Shown here piece by piece: positions 1 to 9,741 of a stretch of DNA of 64,000 nt. The position numbers and the translations under genes are program-made. Each line of letters starts with the position of its first letter. Position 1 is the first letter of the stretch. The notes beneath the pieces are model-generated. The model worked only from the letters and a program-made list of their open reading frames with translations, searched no databases and was not told where the DNA came from. Source of the stretch: Ipomoea triloba (taxonomy: Eukaryota; Streptophyta; Magnoliopsida; Solanales; Convolvulaceae); the NCBI RefSeq assembly GCF_003576645.1, contig NC_044920.1, positions 26,792,185-26,856,184 on the forward strand, in the 5' to 3' direction.

Positions 1-415
1 ATCCTCTTGTAATTTAGATGGAGATATACAGTGTAATTGTTCAAAGATGATATCTTTGCCATAATATGGCTCGATCTCTGCGCTTTCCAATTAAGTGCTG
101 CATTATGGATGCTATTTAGCCTGGTTAGCTGTTTTTGTTATCATGATCTGGTAGACTAACACATTTCTTGAGATAGCTCGTTCTATATGTTGGGTAAGCT
201 GCATTTTTTTGTTAGCTGAAGCTTGATTGGCAAAGTACTGCTTGGTTCCCAATTTGATAAAATGTAGACTTCCTAACATCCGTAGTGATAGAGCATTGGT
301 CCTTCCAGCATATGTTGATGGTTTCTCGTATTGTGGTGCTCTACAGACGTCAAGTGCTGGGCAGCTAGGTTGTGGGACTCATCCGAAAACTCGCACTTGA
401 AGATTCACTGAAGCA
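1..415 (+). other. 5' flank, probable leader or intron of the first gene
   Basis: No convincing coding sequence is seen. The stretch is T-rich and reads like an intron or 5' leader. A possible 3' splice site (ctctacag, about 348-355) lies 60 bases before the ATG of the next gene, so an upstream exon may lie outside the window. This is inference from sequence texture only. Confidence 0.4.
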
Positions 416-853
416 ATGGAGGTATTTGGCAAATCTATGGTAGCCGTGCCTACAAATGTTATTTTTCTGTCGAGTATTCTTGGCCAAGATGGGCCAAACC
501 CTGTTCACAAGTGCGATTGGAAATGTGAAAACGAACATGTGTGTGGGAACATGTACAGATGCAGACTAACTGGGCTGACCCACATTTGTGACAAAAACTG
601 TAATCAGAGAATTTTGTATGACAATCATAGCTCCCTCTGCAGGGTGAGCAAGCAGATTTTTCCATTTACGCCCGCTGAAGAGCAGGCTGTGAAAGGTATA
701 CGGAGGAAGTTTGATGCTGATAGTTCACCCTCTGACAGCTGCGCTTTTAAGCGCAGGCGGGATGCAACCTTCCATCCATCACCGTTTGAGAGATCTTTCT
801 CCGCTGTTAGTCCCATATGTAGCCAAGTTGGAGATGGAATGGACATGAGCTAG
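416..853 (+). CDS. Small Cys/His-rich plant protein, function unknown
   Basis: A single-exon reading frame of 145 residues. Residues about 30-80 carry a dense set of Cys and His: HKCDWKC, EHVCGN, YRCRLTG, THICDKNC and a later SSLC. They are spaced as in a zinc-binding fold. The segment around GLTHICDKNC recalls the Cys/His stretch of plant SKIP31-like proteins, but I cannot assign a named family. A conserved-looking stretch (IFPFTPAEEQAVKGIRRK) follows. The C-terminal third is basic and Ser-rich (FKRRRDA), possibly a nuclear signal. There is no signal peptide or membrane segment. The start is the first ATG of the frame and sits after a plausible splice site. The gene could be longer if an upstream exon exists. 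Coding status is supported by the Cys pattern; any function would be a guess. Confidence 0.68.
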   Translation: MEVFGKSMVAVPTNVIFLSSILGQDGPNPVHKCDWKCENEHVCGNMYRCRLTGLTHICDKNCNQRILYDNHSSLCRVSKQIFPFTPAEEQAVKGIRRKFDADSSPSDSCAFKRRRDATFHPSPFERSFSAVSPICSQVGDGMDMS

Positions 854-2041
854 ATGTTAACTGGTTATTCTATTTTGCTTTTTAGTATGCTCTCATGAGA
901 CAATAATGGAGAACGCTTTTATAAGACCATCTATATATGGCAGGCTAGATTGTCTTGCCAAGTCTGTAGGAAGTACTTCCATAACTTACTAGGTGATTTA
1001 ACTCTATTATGTAGCTGGACTTATTATTATCACATTTGAGCTCCTTTAGTGCAACATTAAAACTCAAATCTCTGACGAAGTAGCTCGGTATTTTCCGCTC
1101 GATGCATGATACAGCCATTTGATTTTGTCGGTCGATTGCAGATCTTCGTTCATTGTATTTTCAAGTTTTGGTGTTATCGCTTGACCGAGCTTTCTTATTT
1201 TGTATTGATCAGCAGCATCTCACAAATTCCTTTGTGAGACATCACTTATTCTTTGAAGTGCCTTGCCTTGACTCATTTGCTTTACTTGTATCAATACTAC
1301 AGAGTTACAGAGTATTACTATTTCTAGAAGCCTTAATGTGACAGGATGATAGATGGAAATATTGACACTGTTGGTTGCCTCATTTTACAGAAATTTTCCA
1401 TTTCAATTAGAGTTCATTTCTTTATTGAGTTTGTATAAGCTAACCTGATCTTTATTTCTTTGACTTTCTGTGCTTTACAGGTTTAGGTAATAATAAGCTG
1501 AGCTCATTTCTGGTTCTTTGTTGTTTAGTTTTTTATGTGTTATTTTTGTGATTTACCAGTTATATATGTGGTGCCTAAAATAATGTTGTTTTTGCAGGAA
1601 TTGAAGGGTTTACAATTGGGAGAGTTGATATATAACTTCATATATATTGATTTGCTTTAATTAGAAGTTTATTTATGAATATGGCAATGAGTTTTTGATT
1701 ATTATTGTGTTTTTTCTTTATGCAGGATAAATATTTCCCAATGAAATAGTGTTCCTTTGGAAACTCGGAATTCCCAATTCCCATAAGTTGAGGCATCATC
1801 GTCAAAGGCAGACCATGATCACCTCAAACATAGTTCTCCACTGTCGCACACGTGTTATCAATAAACTTGTGAAAGCTAAACCCTAAACTGTTGTTCAGTG
1901 ACGTGTGTAAACAGATGCCCTGCTACTGACTAAACATCGTAATTACCATCTGCAACTACCAGATTGTCAAGATCTTCAAGTTTTTCCAAGGTATTCTCGG
2001 TCCTGCTTTTAGTAGTACACATTAAGTGCTACAGTTACAAT
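854..2041. other. 3' flank of the first gene and intergenic sequence
   Basis: AT-rich sequence without a supported gene. The first few hundred bases are probably the 3' untranslated region of the preceding gene. Short open frames here (for example 1153-1341) have no recognisable protein features. Confidence 0.5.
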
Positions 2042-2727
2042 CAATGTTGTAAAAATCACGCCTAGGCACGGCGCCTAGACTACCTAGCCGGCCGAATAAC
2101 CCCCCCCAAAAAAAAAAAAAAAAACGCTATGTGGTTTCAGATGCCCAGCGAGCAGCGAGACGGATGGACCAGAGACTCCAGCAGCCCTGCCTCCACCTCC
2201 ACCATTAATTTGCTGCTCACCAGTCACCACCAAGAACTGACAACAGAAGCTGCTGTGGGAGCCATGCAGCCCCGAAATTGTTTCCCAGAAGCTGCCATGC
2301 TTGGTTCAGATCTGCTCGCCGAAGGAATTGTTGCCGCAGCCCTCTTCACCACGAGAAGGAGCAGATCGACGCCGAGCTGTGGCGACGGCGGCGAGAAGAC
2401 AAGGCAGCAGCTCCTTCCAGCGGCGAAGCAGCAGTCTCCTCTTGGCCTTGAACCTCCGTCTCTCTCCTCGACCAGCAGCGATGGTGGTAGGCGACGGCGG
2501 TGGAGGGCGAGCTAGCTGGGCAGAGCGGCGGCGATGGGAAGGGCTCCGGCGAGGTTCCTCTCCTCTCCCCCTCCGTTTGGCGACACAGCGTGACCAGCAG
2601 CAAGGAAATGGTTGAGATCTGCTCGCGTTGGTTGACTTGGTTCAGATCTGCTTGCGTTGTATCTAATTATCTAGTATCTACTGCCGGCACCCTAGGCTCT
2701 AGGCGCCTAGCGATTTTTTCAACATTG
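2042..2727. mobile_element. Non-autonomous hAT-like element with terminal inverted repeats
   Basis: The ends are inverted copies. The left end reads CAATGTTGTAAAAATC (2042-2057), and the right end read on the minus strand is CAATGTTGAAAAAATC (2727-2712). Both continue into GC-rich GCCTAGGC/GCGCCTAG motifs. The flanking 8-mers GTTACAAT (2034-2041) and GTCAGAGT (2728-2735) agree at 5 of 8 positions, as for an aged 8-bp target duplication. The interior is GC-rich, with a C-run and A-run near 2101-2124. It has several overlapping low-complexity frames and no transposase. The superfamily call rests on the target-site length and is tentative. Confidence 0.6.
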
Positions 2728-2757
2728 GTCAGAGTTCCAGATGTTTTGTTCTAACAG

Positions 2758-3000
2758 TGATCTCACCTTTTGCAATTTCATCTGATAAGTTCCCACTTTT
2801 GCAGCGACTCCAGAAACACAATTGCTGGAATAAACATATACCTTCTCCAATCTCATGAAAGTGCAGGGATTGCCATCAGCAGCAATTCTGATCGTGATCT
2901 CGCATTTTGCAATTTCTTCTGATCAGTTCCCACTTTGCAGCAACTCTAGAAGAAATTTGTTGGAATCTCAACATATACCTCCAGAATCTCAGGATAGAGC
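2758..3000. repeat. Diverged tandem duplication, about 137-bp unit
   Basis: Sequence starting at 2758 (tgatctcaccttttgcaatt) recurs at 2895 (tgatctcgcattttgcaatt). Both copies continue through shared gttcccactt, gcagc-actc and aacatatacct blocks with scattered substitutions. It lies directly beside the right end of the hAT-like element and has no coding potential. Confidence 0.7.
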
Positions 3001-3582
3001 AGACATTCTTGTGCTTTTAGTGAATTAGTGGTAATCCAATTACTAGATTTATTGCTCTAGAGCTTTACAAAGTTTTTACTCCTGTAATTTGCAATCACAT
3101 TCTATGAAGTTGCATTGAGTGTTGGCAACTAAAATGGGTTTGATCTTTCCTTGTGATTCTCATTTTTCTTTGTAATCAAGAAATGAGATATTTTATGGTA
3201 CATAGTATTCTCTTTGAAGTTGCATTCTATATATATGATTGATGTTGTCCTTTGCCCATGTACATAGAAAACTGATTTACTTTCGAGAACAGTGAAATTT
3301 CACAATTTTGCTTTCAATCAAGATATGATCCATGAAGAGGGTAAAGAAAGGAATTTCTTCTTGTTGAGGCCACCCAAGATAAAAGGACAAAGAAACCCTA
3401 AACCAAAACTGTGATATTGCGGCTGATGATGAATTTCTTAAAGCAATTTAACGTCATGGATTTTGGTATCTCCTATGTTGAAATTAAGTTGAAGCCCTCT
3501 TCTTCAATGAAAAATATTGACAGGTTACAAATATATGGTTTTCCCAGGGTTCATACTCCTGTTGATCAGAAACCAGAATACT
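3001..3582 (+). other. Upstream region of the thaumatin-like gene
   Basis: AT-rich and probably promoter plus 5' leader. The reading frame is open upstream of the chosen start as far as an ATG at 3517. An alternative start there would add 22 residues ahead of the signal peptide. I saw no clear TATA box or other element that I would defend. Confidence 0.35.
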
Positions 3583-5292
3583 ATGATAACATCCTGGAAA
3601 ACATGTCTCATTTCATTGCTTTTCTCAACATTCTTTTCATACTCTTCTGAATGCACATTCACCATTACTAACAATTGTCCATATACAATATGGCCCGGCA
3701 CGCTAGCCGGTTCAGGAACGCCTCAACTTTCCACAACCGGATTTCAGTTGAATTCCGGCCAGACTGCCAGGATTTCTTGTGTTCCGGGGTGGTCCGGCCG
3801 CATTTGGGGCAGGACCGGTTGTACCTTTGATGCATACGGCGTTGGCTCGTGTGAAACCGGGGACTGTGGCGGAAAGCTCGAATGCGCCGGCATCGGCGCC
3901 ACTCCACCGGCTTCGCTCTTCGAGATTACCCTCGGCAAGGGAAACCTGAAAGACTTCTACGATGTCAGCATAGTCGATGGCTACAACTTGCCCATTGTCG
4001 CGGCTCCGCTAGGGGTATATGGACAATGCAATGCCACTGGATGCATTTCTAATCTCAACTATGGTATGTTCGGTCTATTTGTCGTGTACTAACAGTTTAA
4101 TCTTTTAGTTAAAACGAAACAATTCTGGCCTGGCAGGTTGTCCCAAGGAACTTCAAGTGGTTGGTGGAGAGGGCGGGGACGTGATTGCGTGCAAGAGCGC
4201 GTGTGAGGCGTTTGGATTGGACCAATATTGCTGCAGCGGAGAGTTTGCGAATCCATCGACTTGTCAGCCATCGTTCTATTCCAGCATCTTCAAGAGAGCT
4301 TGTCCCAGGGCTTATAGCTATGCTTTTGATGATGGAACCAGCACCTTTACCTGCAAGGCTTATGAATATCAAATCATCTTTTGCCCCAAGAAGTAAGACA
4401 ACCTCTACTCCGTCTGACAAAAGTTTAAGATTTTAGAACAATTCGGTCAAGTTGGTTAGACATTTAACTTGATAATAATTATAAAGTTACAAGTTCGACT
4501 TTTAGTTATAGTGGCCCATTGACCTTCCTGATTTGAGGTGATCAGCTATGAGAACCTAAGTTGGTTTATCTCTCAATCAGATTTTTCTAACATGGCAAGT
4601 GATATTGCTGTCAATAATATTAAGTATAATTACATACTATTGACACTTGATAATACTCAATATAACTAAATGTAATCTATATGATTATATGACATTATGA
4701 TAACTCTAAAAAAGTTAACATTTGTGTGAGACTGTCTTATGGATCACGATTTTTTAATTTTTTTATTAATGAGTCATATTTTTGATTAATGGGTCATATC
4801 TTTGATCTCATTATTAATTAAAGATCTGATCCCTCTCACAAATTGAGACCAGTGATACAGCCTCAAACAAGTTTTTACCCCTTAAAATGTGTCAAAAGTT
4901 TGCAATCTACATTTCTTTTGGTTTTTTGCCCTAAAATTAATCAATTTACTCATATACCATGACCAATTAATAGGGGTAACAGTGCAACGAGACCTCCTCC
5001 TCCTCCAACTTATGGTGGTGCTCCTCCGCCGCCTCCTCCATCGTATGGCGGTGCTCTTCCTCCACCTCCTCCGTCTTACGGTGGTGCTCCTCCGCCTCCT
5101 CCTCCATTGTATGGTGGTGGTCTTCCTCCGCCTCCTCCGTCTTATGGTGGTGTGGTTATTATGCCTCCGCCCACTGAAGAAGAAAGCAGAAATGGGAAGT
5201 ATGAAGGAGGGATGGTGTCATCTTCATCAAAGACTCTGCCCTTCCCGGCATTGATTGTCATCTTTATTTTCAGTCTGGTTTTGCAATCATAG
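3583..5292 (+). CDS. Thaumatin-like protein (PR5 family) with Pro-rich, GPI-anchor-like tail
   Basis: Exons 3583-4063, 4137-4392 and 4974-5292, all GT-AG. The product has a signal peptide (MITSWKTCLISLLFSTFF), then a full thaumatin domain starting CTFTITNNCPYTIWPG. Landmarks follow in order: GRIWGRTGCTFD, TGDCGGKLEC, PPASLFEITL, DFYDVSIVDGYN, NYGCPKELQ, DQYCCSG and YQIIFCP. About 18 Cys are present, versus 16 in thaumatin. The Arg, Glu and Asp residues of the acidic cleft are kept. Exon 3 adds repeated PPPPPSYGGA units and a hydrophobic C-terminus (FPALIVIFIFSLVLQS), typical of a GPI-anchor signal. Family role: secreted or cell-surface defence and wall-associated protein. If intron 2 is kept, an in-frame TAA at 4394-4396 ends the protein as FCPKK. 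The start at 3583 best fits a signal peptide; 3517 is an in-frame alternative. Confidence 0.9.
4393..4973 (+). other. Phase-2 intron whose retention gives a shorter secreted form
   Basis: The donor is AA|GTAAGA and the acceptor TTAATAG|GGG. Joining restores AAG (Lys) and continues in frame into GNSATRPPPPP. The donor itself contains the in-frame stop TAA. Spliced and retained forms therefore differ only by loss or gain of the Pro-rich, GPI-type tail. Confidence 0.75.
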
Positions 5293-5780
5293 GCTTGGCA
5301 ATAATGGTTATAACAATTGGGTTCATGCAATCAAGATGTTCATGAATATATAAAATAAATAAATAAACTTGATACTCTCCGCCCACTAATGATTTCATGG
5401 AGCGCCATACAATTTTAAGACTATGTACTTCGCATAGTTTAAATGTATTACTTTTTAAGTATTTTCATGTTATGTTCGTTTCGAACAACTTCAACTCAAT
5501 TTTTCTAACTAGATCTCAAGTCTCAATTCATTTCTAATTTTGTAATTTCTTTAAATTCTTAATTACGAAAAGCTTAAAGTCAAAGTTAAAGTCAGATATA
5601 ACAAGACACCTTAAATTGGAACCACCTTGATGCGTTCACATATATAGGTTGAACCCAAGGATTAATTGAGTGTGACATTGTAGTCTTTTAAGAAATAAAC
5701 TTTATGGAGATGGAAAGAAATAAACTTTAATTTGAAGCAAAAGGGAGGCAAGCGTTGAAATGGCAAAATCCATGTAACTG
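5293..5780. other. 3' flank of the thaumatin-like gene
   Basis: AT-rich sequence, with nothing supported beyond a probable 3' untranslated region. Confidence 0.4.
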
Positions 5781-6363
5781 AGCCCAAGTCTAGGGATGTC
5801 AATGGNGGGGGGGGGGGAGGGGGGGGGGGGGGGGGGGGGGGGGCGGGGAATGGGGTCCCCGTCCCCGTCCCCGAAATCCCTCCCCATTCCCCGTCCCCGC
5901 GGGAATTTTTTTAAATTGTGTAAATTTAAAAAAAAAACTAATATTATAAAAAAAAACAAAAAAAACTAAGCATTGATCCTTAAACAAAGTCCAAATTCAA
6001 CCTACATAAATCAATAAAATTAAAATATCCAAACTCTAAAATTACTATAAATATTCAAAGTTTCAAACTTTCAAACAAAAATACATAATCATAAAATATC
6101 CAAACACTTTAAATTGTTTCAAACTCCTTCAAAGTCCAAAGTCCAAATATAAGTACATAACAAAACAAATGAACTTCTAGGATTTTAACTTTTAATTTCT
6201 TATATACTTGGTATATAAATAATATATAATATAATATATAATATAATATAATAATATACGGGGAATCGGGGAAGGGGCGGGGAACGGGGATCGGGGTCAG
6301 GGTCGGGGCGGGGATCGATTTTCCCCGTCGGGGGCAGGTTGAATTGCCATCCCTAAGCCCAAC
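5781..6363. mobile_element. hAT-like element with GC-rich ends and AT-rich centre (copy 1)
   Basis: The left end is tagggatgtcaatgg at about 5791 and the right end ttgccatcccta at about 6343-6354, forming short inverted ends. Flanking 9-mers AGCCCAAGT (5781-5789) and AGCCCAACT (6355-6363) differ at one base, a likely target-site duplication. The ends are rich in ggggatcgggg/ccccgtcccc motifs and the interior is AT-rich. No transposase is present. An N at 5806 is followed by a long G-run (about 5807-5843), so the left end is poorly resolved. Proline-rich frames here are translations of the C/G runs, not genes. Confidence 0.65.
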
Positions 6364-8016
6364 TCCAAGGGGCCGTTTGTTTTTTGTAATTTCCACATAA
6401 TTAAAATCTTGAGAAAACAATTATAGAGAATATGCGTGATAGGAATTAATTTATTGAAAATAATAATAATAATTGATTCATTTAAATTTTCATTAAAAAA
6501 ATTCTTTAGATGATTACTTCAAACTTAAAATGTCAATAGGGTGTTCCCGATGGCAGTGATGTAAAGTCTTCTAACGTAACTCTAATTTGCACATATTTGG
6601 TATTCTGCGGACAGTTCAATTGGTCAACTTGTTGGTTTGATAACCACAAGATTCCAAACTTGATTTTTAACGGGAGTGACATATTAACATTCTCAATTTG
6701 AGCCGGTGAACTATGGACACTAGAATTACAAGATAGACTTTATCTTTAACATACCTTCAAATAATAACTAGGCACTTTGATTTCTAAAAAATAAAAAATA
6801 AAAAAATAAAAAAATAAAAAAAACTAGGCACTTTTTTTTATAAATCAAAGATAACATATAACAACTTTAGGCAATGTACCTGAATTTAGTAAGCAATATA
6901 CCAACCAAATTTCCGAATTGAGCAAGCNGGGGCGGGGAATGGGGTCCCCGTCCCCGTCCCCGAAATCCCTCCCCATTCCCCGTCCCCGCGGGAATTTTTT
7001 TAAATTGTGTAAATTTAAAAAAAAAACTAATATTATAAAAAAAAACAAAAAAAACTAAGCATTGATCCTTAAACAAAGTCCAAATTCAACCTACATAAAT
7101 CAATAAAATTAAAATATCCAAACTCTAAAATTACTATAAATATTCAAAGTTTCAAACTTTCAAACAAAAATACATAATCATAAAATATCCAAACACTTTA
7201 AATTGTTTCAAACTCCTTCAAAGTCCAAAGTCCAAATATAAGTACATAACAAAACAAATGAACTTCTAGGATTTTAACTTTTAATTTCTTATATACTTGG
7301 TATATAAATAATATATAATATAATATATAATATAATATAATAATATACGGGGAATCGGGGAAGGGGCGGGGAACGGGGATCGGGGTCAGGGTCGGGGCGG
7401 GGATCGATTTTCCCCGTCGGGGGCAGGTTGAATTGCCATCCCTAAGCCCAACTCCAAGGGGCCGTTTGTTTTTTGTAATTTCCACATAATTAAAATCTTG
7501 AGAAAACAATTATAGAGAATATGCGTGATAGGAATTAATTTATTGAAAATAATAATAATAATTGATTCATTTAAATTTTCATTAAAAAAATTCTTTAGAT
7601 GATTACTTCAAACTTAAAATGTCAATAGGGTGTTCCCGATGGCAGTGATGTAAAGTCTTCTAACGTAACTCTAATTTGCACATATTTGGTATTCTGCGGA
7701 CAGTTCAATTGGTCAACTTGTTGGTTTGATAACCACAAGATTCCAAACTTGATTTTTAACGGGAGTGACATATTAACATTCTCAATTTGAGCCGGTGAAC
7801 TATGGACACTAGAATTACAAGATAGACTTTATCTTTAACATACCTTCAAATAATAACTAGGCACTTTGATTTCTAAAAAATAAAAAATAAAAAAATAAAA
7901 AAATAAAAAAAACTAGGCACTTTTTTTTATAAATCAAAGATAACATATAACAACTTTAGGCAATGTACCTGAATTTAGTAAGCAATATACCAACCAAATT
8001 TCCGAATTGAGCAAGC
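5840..8016. repeat. Direct 1,088-bp duplication (5840-6927 and 6929-8016) joined by one N
   Basis: The two segments have a constant offset of 1,089 bp from end to end and look identical in every block compared. Each includes most of the GC-ended element plus about 570 bp of unrelated AT-rich flank. The second copy therefore did not arise by transposition. The single N at 6928 marks the junction. Both copies end with ccgaattgagcaagc. This may be a real recent tandem duplication or an assembly artefact around the unresolved G-run. Confidence 0.9.
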
Positions 8017-9028
8017 AATATACCAACCAATGTTTCGTCGTTTCCCTTATGATTAACAACTACGTCCACAATAATCCGATAGCTAATTAACCAATATTCA
8101 ATATAAAAGAATACTCCACAGATATTATTGCATACTTTTTTTTAAAATTAATTTGGAGTTAACTAATTGACAAATATTTCATGAAAACAAATAATTTTTC
8201 AATTTTAAAATTTAAGGAGAAGGGCACTTTTCATTATTGAGTTATAATAAAATAGGGAGTAATATTTTTTTTAACCCTCAAATATACCATCACAACTTTT
8301 TCATTTTGTTTTTTTCTTTTTGGTTGGTGATTAGGAAACATTTGTTACTATTTGAGGGTATGCACGCGATAAATATTACTTCTGTGAACAAACTACATAG
8401 GACAGGTAAATTGCACTAGTAACACTTGCAGTGACGAGTTTGATCAAGGGGTGTTGAACTGTTGACAAAGATCGAACACATAACCTTTTTATATGAAAAT
8501 CATTCTCTACTCATTGGACCCATTTTTGGGGCAAACAAATTAATTTTAATATAATTCTACAAATTAATCTTTTTTTTTTCTTGGGTGACAATAAAACTCG
8601 TAGCCACCACTCGATGGACATGTATGATAATTTGATCAAGAAAGTGTTAACAAAAATTAAATTCGTAACTTTCAAGTACGAAAATCATATTACATCTACT
8701 TGACTTCTAGAACAAATCGTGTTTTATACGACAGGCTCAATCGAGAGATTACTGATAAATATCTACAAAGTGATTTTTTTATCATTCAATTGTTAACAAA
8801 ATGACTTGTTTAACGACAAAACGCATGAACGAAAAATAATACTCCGTAATAATAATTTGTAAAAAATTAAGCAACAAAAGGGGGTGATGATATAATTAAT
8901 AAACAAAAGATATTTTCTTATAAATAACGGCCAAAAATTACCATTCTCTTAAAATTTATAAATAATTTCAAACATTACTCATTAAATAAAAAAACAAACA
9001 AACAAATGTGATGGAAATTGTAGTATGA
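8017..9028. other. AT-rich intergenic region upstream of ATG13
   Basis: No gene or structured repeat is supported. Short A- and T-runs dominate. The ATG13 promoter is presumably in the right half. Confidence 0.45.
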
Positions 9029-9169
9029 TTGCTCAGGCGAGGCCCCGCAGCTTACATATGCGCCTCTCTCTCTCTTGCAGGCCGCAGGCTACACCTTCAG
9101 TTTGACGCGCAATCTCCCTTCCATTGTTTCCTTCTACTTCGGGATCTCTGTCGCTCACTTTTCTCCCAA

Positions 9170-9579
9170 GTAAGACAATGTCAATCATTCTTTAGCTTTC
9201 TCCTTTCCGCTTTACTTTCCTATTTCTTCACGCCATTTTCCTCATCGTCAACTTCGCATTTCATTCACTTCATCCTTTGATTCTCTTTTAACGAAGACTT
9301 CCGCCATTTTTTGTATCCATCACTTGATTTATCTTCAATCTTGATCTATATTTCCGTGCGGTTTACTTACACCTGCTGCTTCAGTTTCTCTCATGGCTGC
9401 TGATCTAATTTATTTGTGTCTAAACGTGTTTAGTAGTGATTTTGTTAGTTTATTCTCTGTGAATTTATGTTATTTGTAGAGATACTGTATGTGTTTTGTA
9501 TATATCATCGTATGACATTGTGTTTGAGATCTTTAGCTAATTTTTGAAATCTTGCTTAATTATGTTTGGTACTTTTCAG
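9170..9579 (+). other. Probable intron in the ATG13 5' leader
   Basis: A donor CCCAA|GTAAGAC at 9170 and an acceptor ACTTTTCAG at 9579 bracket a T-rich 410-bp stretch. The stretch before it is pyrimidine-rich and contains CTCTCTCTCTC, as in plant leaders. A (GT)n tract follows directly after the acceptor. Inference from splice consensus only. Confidence 0.55.
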
Positions 9580-9741
9580 GTGTGTGTGTGTGTATTTCCA
9601 CAGCTTAAAGATTTGATTGGAGAATCAAGAATTCTTCATGCTGATTGATTTTATTTTATTTTTTTGCTATTTCATATTTGAACCAAGAAGTTGGGAATGG
9701 TTGAGGACAGGAAATAGGATTGATGCTCCAAATTTGTTTCA

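Noticed and set aside
2129..2754. Three overlapping frames of 84-128 codons near 2.1-2.75 kb
   Set aside because: They lie inside the hAT-like element, have low-complexity Arg/Ser composition and no splice or start context that supports a gene.
5702..6420. Proline- and glycine-rich open frames across the G/C runs at 5.7-6.4 and 6.8-7.5 kb
   Set aside because: They are translations of homopolymer and ggggatcgggg repeats at transposon ends, interrupted by N, and appear identically in the duplicated copy.
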